A stretch of 64,000 nucleotides of DNA from Trichoplax adhaerens (Eukaryota > Placozoa > Uniplacotomia > Trichoplacea > Trichoplacidae): the NCBI RefSeq assembly GCF_000150275.1, contig NW_002060946.1, positions 1,326,202 through 1,390,201 of the forward strand. Direction: 5' to 3'. The stretch's first letter is position 1. Every line of letters begins with the position of its first letter. Both the position numbers and the translations under genes were made by a program. The notes beneath the pieces are model-generated. The model searched no databases and was not told the DNA's origin. It saw nothing but the letters and a program-made list of their open reading frames with translations. Shown in pieces: positions 55,119-64,000 of this stretch.

Positions 55119-55280
55119 CCTTTTATATGCTCGTAGTGCTGTTATAAATTCAGGTAAACTTGTAAGAATAACAAGCATGCCAATCAATGATAAAATACAG
55201 TATAAATAAATTATTTTACTTCAATCAATTTCAAAGTAATAACATGAATAGTGAGGATTCAAAGTTGAGATAGTGACTCA
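55119..55280 (-). promoter_or_regulatory. promoter module of copy 9
   Basis: TATA box CATATAAAAGGATC (minus strand, about 55117-55130), about 115 bp upstream of the ATG. TGACTCA at 55274-55280 is 144 bp from the box. CCAATCAATGATAAAATACAGTATAAATAAA-type sequence in between parallels copy 8. Confidence 0.65.
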
Positions 55281-57744
55281 TTTCAGTAACCGTGCAAAAA
55301 GTTTTTGTTCAAATAATATGCATATCATTATTGCAGACTTCGAAGATAAGATTTATATTAGGTACTTGAGTGGATTTAGTGCTCAAATTGGTATAAAATC
55401 TACGATTTGTAATGAATTATTTCTAACAACTGCTAAACTGATCGAAATATGCGTGCAGACTAAAGATTACTGGAATCTTTCCGGACTTAATGTCAATTAG
55501 TTAATTGGGTATCATTTTCCGCATTGCACCTGTAAATATGCCGATAATACAGAAACAGCTAATCTATTTTCGATCATGCTTAGCAATTACAAATCATTAG
55601 TCTGCAATTTTATTAAATAACAATACTACATTTCCCTGGCTACACGTATCCAACCGGGTAGCGATTCTGGTAAATTATGTCAATTATCTGTCCTACCAAT
55701 ACTTTTCATCAGCTAACATTTTCTGTTCATGATTTCTAAACAGTAGAAATATCTGTCATATTATAGAAAAATTGTTTGTTTTAATAAATAAATCTTAATG
55801 TTTAATGGTCAGTTACTAGTACATATATAGTAATATAATTTAGTAAGTGTTGCTGTACAGATTCTGTTAGTACTGTAGTTTATTATAAGAAATTTTTAGG
55901 CATTAATTGTCTGAACTCTGGAATAAGTGTTATTTTGATGACGAAATCTTTAAAATTATTCTAGAAATATTATTGGTTAATAATGTCGATATATTTTTGG
56001 TACCACCAATAACTCTATGTAGCTTTCGAGAGGTGGAGTAATTTTTTGGACTGAAAGTGGGTTTATTTTCAGTATATTGACCGTTATCGAAGACTAACTG
56101 ATCTATAATCTATGTAGATTACAATATCTCTAGAAGGTAACTCTATTTATCAACTAGACGAAGCAGATATTTGAAGCTAATTTTTAAAATGTAATAAATC
56201 CTAGTTATTAAATAAAATTAAGCATGTTATCTCTAAATTTTAACGTCGTTGCTTATAGTAGAAATCTTAGGCTAATTTTATACTTATCTCAATCTAGCTA
56301 GAGCTAGTATATCAATTTGGAAAGAGTAAAGTACGAGTACGATGAATTTGATCTTTTTTAATTAGAACTGTTCAAATCTTTCCTGAAGCTTGAAGATAAT
56401 GAGTAGAAAATATCATTTGGTACTTTCTATAAGCTTGCAAAGTTTTAACGATTTTTTTAAAGAATATGACTAGTTTATCAATTAGGCCAAGAATAGATAA
56501 AATAACGGTCACTTACACGTATGAATAAATACTCTCGGCTTGTCCCTAGATTCCTCAAATTTGGAAATTTATAATTGCATAGCAACTTAAACATATCAAT
56601 TTACACATAATGTTTTATGTTTTTGGAGAGAAGATAGCAAAGTTAGATGGCTTGGGCACCGTAAATCTACCCTGTACTCGCAGTTGTTTTGAATACTGCA
56701 TTTCGATTTTAAGGCATTAAATTTGAGTTCAATAGTCTGTTATATTTAGATTGACCTAGCGTAACTTGTAGATTAAAATATGAAACCACTTTATTTACTT
56801 AGGTTACAGATCAAAAACGAATAAATACATTGGTTGAAACGGTTAAAAAAATAATTTATTGTTACCAAAAGCTATTTCGAAAGAAAATTACAGATTACTT
56901 TTCCCGATACCTAATAAGATTAACATAAGTTATTTTATTATTTTTATGCGGTAGGGAAGCCGCCGTATATGCTAGCTTTTTAAACTGAATGATAAGCATT
57001 TCAATGTTAATTAACTAAATGCTATTTTGGTGCACAAGTTATAAAATCAATTATAAGGATATTTTATATTAATCGCTCCGGAGTAGGACTAGATTTATTA
57101 CGGTCACCTTGTATAGCAACTGAAATTCTATAAAGTAATTCGAGATATGAGAAAAGTTATATATTGAAGGCCTTTTACGTATTAAAGCATTTAAAGAGGA
57201 CAGTTAAACCAATTTAGTTATTTAGTCGTACTTTTTTTTCGATTCTATCTAGTATATATCTTCTTTCTAACTTGTGCAAAGCCTGAAGTAAGCTACAAAA
57301 TTAATAAAATTTTTTTGCCTTACTTATCAATTTCTTTGGTTTATTTATATCAAGGATTGATAAGATCATCAAAAGATGAGAATGCATAAGATATATTATT
57401 AGCGATAACTCATGGCTATATGAAATATCGCCAAAGCGCTGAGATTGCCTTTCCAATATAATTACTTTCTCGTATATAATTATTACCGGTTAGCTGTTGC
57501 TAGCTTTTTTGTAGCAGAGGTGCTAAGAAACTAGTATTTAGCTTAAGCGACTGAATCTAGAAACCCATGTTAAAATGCTGGCACTGTATTCTATCATATT
57601 ATTCTAAACATATACCGTCCGTAAAAAATATGTAGAAAATACCAAGTATACGATAAAAGCAATTAGGTTGGTAAAGATTGCTTAATTTAGTTAATAAAAC
57701 AAGTATATACCGCAAAGTTAAATGTTAAAATGACCTATAGTGTA

Positions 57745-58710
57745 AGACTTTATGGAAATAATAAAGCCTAAAGAGAGCATGCCAGTTTACTAATAGCAAC
57801 TCAAATTGCTACTATATTCGAAGAGTAGTGTTTAATATCTACTATATGAACATTATAGATTATAAAAATTTATGCAATAACTTTAAATTCAAAACTGTCG
57901 TATGTCAAAGAGATGGTACAACCAATGAAATAGAAATATAATCAATCTGATCTATTTGTATAAAATTCGTATTAGTACTGTTATGTAATTAAACCGAAGC
58001 ATCGTTTTAAAGTTGTATAATGAAACAAATTCATCGTCGTATAATACGTAATAACTATCTAAATATCAGAAATATTTAGCTCTGATAACCTTTTGTAGAA
58101 ATGTCACGATACGTATGGATAGCAAACCGCGAACAATGAGTATTAATCTAGGCAATTTTTATAGCTGTAATTTTATTACTTTGATGTTCTAATTCATAAT
58201 TACAGACTGTAAAGCAAGCAATTGATGAATTTAAAGTCTTATTTACTTGCATGCAACGTAGAGTTGAACAGGCGGAACGAGTTGTCTTATTAGTTTTTAA
58301 TATATGAATAAAAGTATTTAATAGTGCCATACTTTATGGAAACAGCAAAGCTTTAAAGCGGCATGAAGATAGTTGCGAATCAATTAATTTAAACTACTTC
58401 TCAATAAATCCTTTTATAGCTTACTAGATTTACTGATAGTGGCTTTAAGAACTTTTATACTCGAAAGAGTATTATCAATGTCCACTATCACAACTTTTGC
58501 AAGTTATTTAAATTTATATCACAGCGATAAATGCAAACAGCTACATTTCAAGGAGTAGCTAGAATTAAACAGGACGTATGGAACGAATTGCAATCGATTT
58601 GATCTATTTTTTAATTTTTTTTATGAATCAGCGTATTATTCAAAGGCTACATAGGCGTTCTGTTAGTATTGTTATGTAAATAAACCAAAGCCTCATTTTA
58701 AAGATGCCAA
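57745..58710. repeat. diverged local duplication
   Basis: Positions 57745-58020 and 58329-58710 both begin with ACTTTATGGAAA-A-AAAGC and end with TTAGTA-TGTTATGTAA-TAAACC-AAGC. Similarity is patchy in between, with indels. It is an old duplication, seen by eye only. Confidence 0.5.
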
Positions 58711-58866
58711 TAATATAAATTTATTTTAGCATAATGTTACGATGCGTAAGCTCGTCCTAATTATAATTATTGAGTAATATTAAATATTGCTTGTGTGGAT
58801 TGACGTTTTGTTAATTGTCATTTCTTCATATAACTTGTTTAATCTTTGATTAATATGATAATGCAC

Positions 58867-59158
58867 TGTTAATTCCTTTTTAGTTCGTTAGTCGGTTAGA
58901 TAGTCAACTAGTTTTCAATTGATATTTAATTGTGAAGACTATAATCTTGGGTGCCAAGATTCCTTCAGTAATAAATGATAGTAAATCTCTGACTATCTCG
59001 TCTACATCATCTGTGACGCTATAATTATACCATAGTATTCGGTTGTCGGAACTGAATTAGTTGGTGATATAGCTAATCTCGCCTCTTTAAGTTAGTAAGT
59101 GGCGTTCTCCGCAAGGATTGGCGTGTGTAGACTACTTTGTCACTAGTGGTGTGTGACA
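58867..59158 (+). mobile_element. solo LTR, 292 bp, inverted partner of 19966-20258
   Basis: Begins TGTTAATTCC and ends GTGTGTGACA. It aligns over its full length with the reverse complement of the left copy with about ten substitutions and one indel. AATAAA at 58970-58975 gives plus orientation, and a hairpin (AATCTTGG, GTG, CCAAGATT) lies at 58943-58961. Flanks are TGCAC and CATAA, so no target duplication is visible here, unlike the left copy. Confidence 0.85.
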
Positions 59159-59745
59159 CATAAATACGATGTATGACAGTTACTTAAGTATAAAACTTAT
59201 GGAAAATCACTTTGTCCTACTATACTTTTATAACACGTACGCAAATAATTTTTTTTATTTAATTAAGGTGGGGAATATTTCATATAGATTCAAGTAGCCG
59301 ATGACATAGATACGAGTTGTAATTTGGCGCTAAATAATAGATCTCCTTTTTATTCTTTATATTTAAGCAATTAGCTATTAGTATAAATTCAGGATGAAAT
59401 TTCAGGTACTTTATCATAGTCAGAGCGAGATATTTTGCTTCTATTAACAGTTGACTTGAGTATTAGAGCAACACAAAATCTATTAATTTTAAGCTTCGTT
59501 GCAGCCATCACAGTCACGATAGGAAAGTTAGTTCGTAATTGAGGTTGATGTATTGCATGAATCAAAACTACCTTTATATATTCAATTTAACCCAGCGGGG
59601 CCATCTAAGTCAATTGAACTACAGAAATAAAGAAATATTTTAATTATATATCTCGACATAAGTCTAAAAAACTGACTCATAGTTTTCATAATCATATTAG
59701 TAATAGCAAACTGAGTGAAGTAATCCTTACACATTATAGTTTAGC

Positions 59746-60470
59746 ATGTTGAAGATACTACTTTTTCTTGTTCTTGCAGCTATATTACCTTTGGTAGAGC
59801 TAGTTGTAAGTTAGATATTTCTCGTTTCAATCTCATATTATATCAAGCTCGCGAAAATGTTATTATACTCTATATGATCTGGATTGAAAATCCGTTTAGT
59901 AGCTATTCAGATTTTGAATCTGAGCCACCTTTCGTTTGGACGTTAATAGAATCGCTATCATTTAAGAATTATAAGGATGTAACGTATCATAGAGGATTTC
60001 CTGTGGATGCCCCATTTAGTGAATGCAATTCATCGTGGGCCTTATTTCGCTTAAGTGCTGCTAAAATGAGTTCTATTATAGCTGCATATGGATCAGTACA
60101 TTTTCCCGCAATATGCAATTTTAATCCAAATATAGGAACAAGATTAAAAAATCGTCGTGATTATTCAAGATAATCAGCTTGTAAGAAGCGTAATACTCTT
60201 GGCAATCAGTGGAATCAGTACATTGAAGTAGGCTATATCAAGAAAAGTTCATGCGTAAGGTGCAAGATACCATTCTATAGCTCTTCAGATGCTCATGTCC
60301 ATCTGTATGTCACTGTAGTACCAAACCATTGCGTCACTTTCAAAGTTAATGGCATTACCCATCATGAAGACGTTTTCGGTCATTACGGAGCTCGTCCGTC
60401 TGGCTTCTCTTGCCTAGCCAATTACAATTCAACTACTAATTGGTAGATTGATGGCATTTACGTTGAATGA
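59746..60470 (+). pseudogene. ten-Cys secreted family, copy 10 (deletion and nonsense)
   Basis: The signal exon 59746-59805 is intact (MLKILLFLVLAAILPLVELV, donor GTAAGT). About 50 codons at the start of the main exon (first cysteine and the NGYY region) are missing; family sequence resumes at SDFESEPPFVWTLIESLS. The frame then runs to 60470 with only two stops: TAA at 60171-60173 after the RRDYSR motif, and TAG at 60444-60446 replacing the second tryptophan of TTNWW. It is closest by eye to copy 11 (shared FESEPPFVWTLIES). Confidence 0.87.
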
Positions 60471-62374
60471 ATTTTGGTCGGCTTGAGTTATTTTTCTGCA
60501 TGATGCGAAATCTTAATCATTTTAAGACGCTTATATTTAAGCAATTTGACTGTCTCAAAGAACTTCTAGTTCTGATCCATTTAAATTATTGTAATTTAAG
60601 ATACAGTGCAAATATGTCATAATTGATTGTAAATTCGATATTTACAGTTTATTACGGTAATAAATCTGTCTTCACTGCTATCACTTACAGTACATGTATG
60701 ATATATGAAATTATGGAGAATTTATCCTACATTTTTACGGCTAGTGGAAAGAACTAAAACGTTAGATGTGGCGCTTGAATTTACATTGATATATTGGCCA
60801 TTTCCATGATAATGTATAAATTTATGATCATATCAATTTGTATCATAAAAATATTTGTACCATACCGTAGCATAATAGACATTTTCTTAGTATCCAACTA
60901 GTGCATTTCCTCGCTCGTGATATTTCGTGTAACTAGTTTACTGATCACCATACTTCAGTCTATGTTATGCAGTCTATGCTGCAATAATTGCATAGCGAAA
61001 TGCAATCGCGGCAGATCGAATGATCCCCGATTTGGTTTTATTAACAAATCTAAATCAGAAAATTTAGGAAGCTGTAGCAGAACAGAAATCTTTGGATTGT
61101 TACTTTATAATCTTCACATCTGCTTAAGTAATCGATGTGTGAGAAGAAAAAGATGATATTATGTGATAGGTAGCTATTATTGGCAAGATTACTTTAATTA
61201 GCTTATTTGGTAGCTATCACGGTAATACCTGGATCAATGAAACGGACTGCTCAAATGATTTTGTTGCATATTTTGGATATATTGGTAATAGAGCATGACG
61301 GCGATGCAATGATACTGCTACATTAATATAAATATGAATGTAAAACAACGTTGAAACCAATATCGTAGCGGGTATAAATGGATCCATAGAGATTGACTCT
61401 TTCTGTAAACAGTTTATGACTTCAGATTATATGATGTTTTAGTTAACTTCTCTGCGAATTCAGTATGTATTGTATTCTAAATGCCGACATTAGTCGATAT
61501 GATTAACTAAGATATTTTTTATAAAATAGCTGCATATGCAACATGGTTATATGTAAAATTAACTGTAGCTAGAGTAATTGCCCGTTCTAACATTTCTCTT
61601 TCTTATTAAATAATAACTCTAATTTGACCGCGATCAGTTAACCCTAAGAAGATCAAATAGTGTATTATTTCATTCATGTGTGTGGCAGTCAAGCTCATGA
61701 TGGAGAGTTAAATATTAAAAAAAACTGTACCTCTAAGAAATAAGAAAGCGAGAGCATTAGGATTATTTAATCCATTACGTATTGCTATAAAATTGGTTTC
61801 CCTTACACCTAGAAAGTGATCTAATGATATAACAATATTAAATCATAATTTTATAATAGAAATAATTTTCTCCTTTCAATCATTACAACTCGAAAAGTGG
61901 TTGGACTATTATTTATGAATCAATACAGCTACAAGTTTTCTAACGTAAAAAATGACCGGCATTGATCAATTATGACCTTTGTCTTCGTTTATTTCACTTT
62001 GTACTAGTACAGTAGGGAATCCTGTTAAGCTTATGTGAGTGAGGCTCAAAATATTCCATTCTCAATCAAATTTATTGTTGCAGAATATTAGCAGGCGCTA
62101 AATTGAGGCTGGTTCGAGATCGAAATCAAAATAATAATTATTTCTTTTCGGCTTGATACCATTCAATAGAATGTTTAAGATTTACGTAAAGAATTTAGCA
62201 CCAGATATAGACTACAATATTACAGGATATAAATAGCTACGTCAGTACAGTTTTTCCATCATTTTCTTTCGGGTACAAGATCCAGTAAATCACACTTCTC
62301 AATAATACGGGTATATTTCCTAGAAATAACTTCTTGCTCGCTATCGTCTTGTTACTCATTGTTTAACTTACAAA
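60471..62374. other. spacer between the two plus-strand copies; promoter of copy 11
   Basis: A TATA box (GGATATAAATAG, 62225-62236) precedes the copy 11 ATG by about 140 bp. The 79-codon plus-strand frame at 60917-61156 shows no family motif or signal for a gene. The rest is AT-rich with nothing recognised. Confidence 0.55.
62225..62236 (+). promoter_or_regulatory. TATA box of copy 11
   Basis: GGATATAAATAG, about 140 bp upstream of the start codon and on its strand; the position fits a core promoter with a ~110-bp 5' UTR. Confidence 0.5.
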
Positions 62375-63251
62375 ATGTCCAAATTCATTGCACTTGTTCT
62401 CGTCATTGCGACTTTTCTACCCAATGGAATGTCATCGGTATAGCTAATTATTTAACTTATCTTTTTTAACCATTACGCTATCGATAGAACTATACTAAAA
62501 ATTCCATTGCTACTTCGATATATAATCAATACGAAATGATATTGTTGTCTCATAATAGGTTATCAAACATCACCCCAAATCGTGTTATGAAGTCAAAGAG
62601 TATCTTCAAGCGACTGAAAATGGATATTACAACTTATTCGATAGCTTAAGCAGTCCTTATACGACATATTGTGATTTCGAATCAGAACCACCGTTCGTAT
62701 GGACATTAATAGAGTCATTTTCTTTAGAAGAAGGTCAAAAAACAATTAATCGAAAAGGCTTTGTTGAAAATCATCCAGTTGGAGAATGTCATCTGTCATG
62801 GGCAGCATTTCGACTATCCAAAATCAGAATGGATACGGTTTTTGGCTCGTATGGATCAACACATTATCGTGCAACGTGTAATTTTAATGTTGTTAATGGA
62901 ACAGGATTAGTAAATCGTGTCGATTACATGCGTGGAGAGTTTTGTCATAATACGTATATATTTAAGTCTTATGGTGCATATCTATGCCGTGTCGTTGATT
63001 ATGTGAATATACGTGGACACGTCTGTCGCAAGTGTACATTGCCATTTTATGCTACAACAACCTACCATAATCATATCGATCTTACCTATTCGGCTTCTCA
63101 CTGTAGCAAATTCGCTGTTCCAGATGCGATTACGAATGAAGATGTTTTCGGCCAATATTCTAATTCTAATCCCTTATTTTCGTGTGTAGCTAATAAAAAC
63201 TCTACGACCAATTGGTGGATCGGTGGAGCTTATGTTGCAGAAGCATTTTAG
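62375..63251 (+). CDS. ten-Cys secreted FReD-like protein, copy 11 (intact, divergent)
   Basis: Exon 1 is 62375-62437 (21 codons, MSKFIALVLVIATFLPNGMSS, donor GTATAG), then a 121-bp phase-0 intron and exon 2 at 62559-63251; 251 residues. It begins VIKHHPKSCYEVKEYLQATE, then NGYYNLFDS...TYCDFESEPPFVWTLIES, HYRATCNF, VNIRGHVCRKCTLPFYA and NSTTNWWIGGAYVAEAF. All ten cysteines align with copies 3-5 and 9, although much of the surface sequence differs, so the cysteines and the two motifs are probably the structural core. Likely secreted; function unknown. Confidence 0.87.
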
Positions 63252-64000
63252 AATTCTAGTATTTTGAAGACATGTATCCTGATCATCAGGGATGAAGGCC
63301 AACTTTACTGCATTTTACTCTAATTTAACTTTTGATCAATAATTATACTTGTAATGCAATATTAGATAGTGGTGTTAAATATTTTAGTACTAGCAGTATT
63401 TCTTAGGATATGACGTAAAAATCTTTCTGGAACAGTTTTTGAAAAGAAATCGACAAGTATAGCAGGGCACGATTTCTGGTAGATAAATGATCAATTTTAC
63501 GATAACTAATTGTAGTTATGTATAATTGCGCTGAGATTCTGAGTAGAAACTATATTACAAGCATACTCATATTTTTTTCGATATATCCTACGTTTGCTAT
63601 TGTAATCATTTTAGTTGCTCTGCACGTTAATATGCCATCATAGACTACAGGTATTTTCTTTTCTTGCTTATGCTACGAATTTAATAAATTTTTTTTTTAT
63701 CTTATTTGACAACTTGAAACAATATCACCTTAATAAATCAAATGTCAATAGATCTATTGAAACCAGAAAGGAAATGATAATAAATAGGGAGTAAATCCGT
63801 TATTCGTTACTAAATCGCATGATAAAGTGACATATTTTAGTCAGCTGCAGTTCTCTTAGCTACTGCTTCCGATAGTTTAATTGAAGGAGATTAGCATATT
63901 TTGTGCCTCAAATTTATTGCTTTGAAACCGGTTTAAGTGATGTGGATAAAGGTACTCGTATACTCGTAAATAAATTTCAGAGCAAATGGTTTTAAGTAAA
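63252..64000. other. downstream of copy 11, nothing recognised
   Basis: AT-rich sequence with T-runs (for example 63691-63699) and no coding signal on either strand. Confidence 0.5.

Larger units (their letters stand above)
55281..59745. other. spacer where gene orientation switches; duplication and right solo LTR
   Basis: To the left all family copies are on the minus strand, to the right on the plus strand. Contains a diverged duplication (57745-58020 and 58329-58710) and the right copy of the 293-bp LTR (58867-59158). A TGACTCA occurs at 59673-59679, 67 bp before the copy 10 ATG. No gene was recognised. Confidence 0.5.

Noticed and set aside
19966-59158. Simple inversion of the whole array by recombination between the two inverted LTR copies
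   Set aside because: Such an event would exchange flanks and break the target duplication at both LTRs, but the left LTR still has matching TGGAT on both sides.

Overview
The window is AT-rich animal nuclear DNA. It holds two conserved, intron-dense genes on the left and a large gene-poor stretch on the right, where one family of small secreted proteins has been duplicated and repeatedly broken. Introns in the conserved genes are mostly 50-350 bp with ordinary GT-AG borders. The MAGI scaffold gene points to an animal or close relative. The low GC, compact many-exon genes and low repeat load make an early-branching animal likely; a placozoan (Trichoplax/Hoilungia type) is my best guess, by inference only. 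No rRNA, tRNA, CRISPR or bacterial-type operon is visible.

Left part (1-19,300). The 5' two-thirds of a MAGI-type membrane-associated guanylate kinase gene runs on the minus strand from 2,893 and leaves the window at base 1 (PDZ0, GK-like, WW, WW, PDZ1, PDZ2). About 7.7 kb follow without a gene I can name; they contain a GC-box plus NRF-1-type palindrome, an inverted-repeat region and one weak candidate terminal exon. Then comes a complete WASHC4 (SWIP, WASH complex subunit 4) gene, minus strand, 18,957 to 10,622. I reconstructed it as 37 exons whose summed length (3,510 bp) is an exact multiple of three and gives about 1,169 residues, close to the human protein. A dense block of ACAGT/ACTGT palindromes lies just upstream of its start codon.

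Right part (19,300-64,000). Eleven copies of one family lie here. Each has a ~22-codon signal-peptide exon, one phase-0 intron and a ~227-codon exon with ten conserved cysteines, an NGY(Y/F)-type fibrinogen-like start and a C-terminal TTNWWIGG motif. Nine copies are on the minus strand (about 20.4-55.0 kb) and two on the plus strand (59.7-63.3 kb). Five look intact (26, 32, 37, 55 and 62 kb) and six are pseudogenes at different stages of decay. Several minus-strand copies, some of them dead, keep the same upstream module: a TATA box and, about 144 bp further upstream, a TGACTCA (AP-1-like) site. This is a birth-and-death cluster, probably of secreted extracellular proteins.

The cluster also contains solo LTRs: a 596 bp one with a perfect 5-bp target duplication (52.5 kb), and a 293 bp one present twice in opposite orientation at the two sides of the minus-strand array (19.97 kb and 58.87 kb). 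It further holds a MITE-like inverted-repeat pair, a four-unit ~95 bp tandem repeat, smaller tandem duplications, and long AT-rich spacers where I see no gene.
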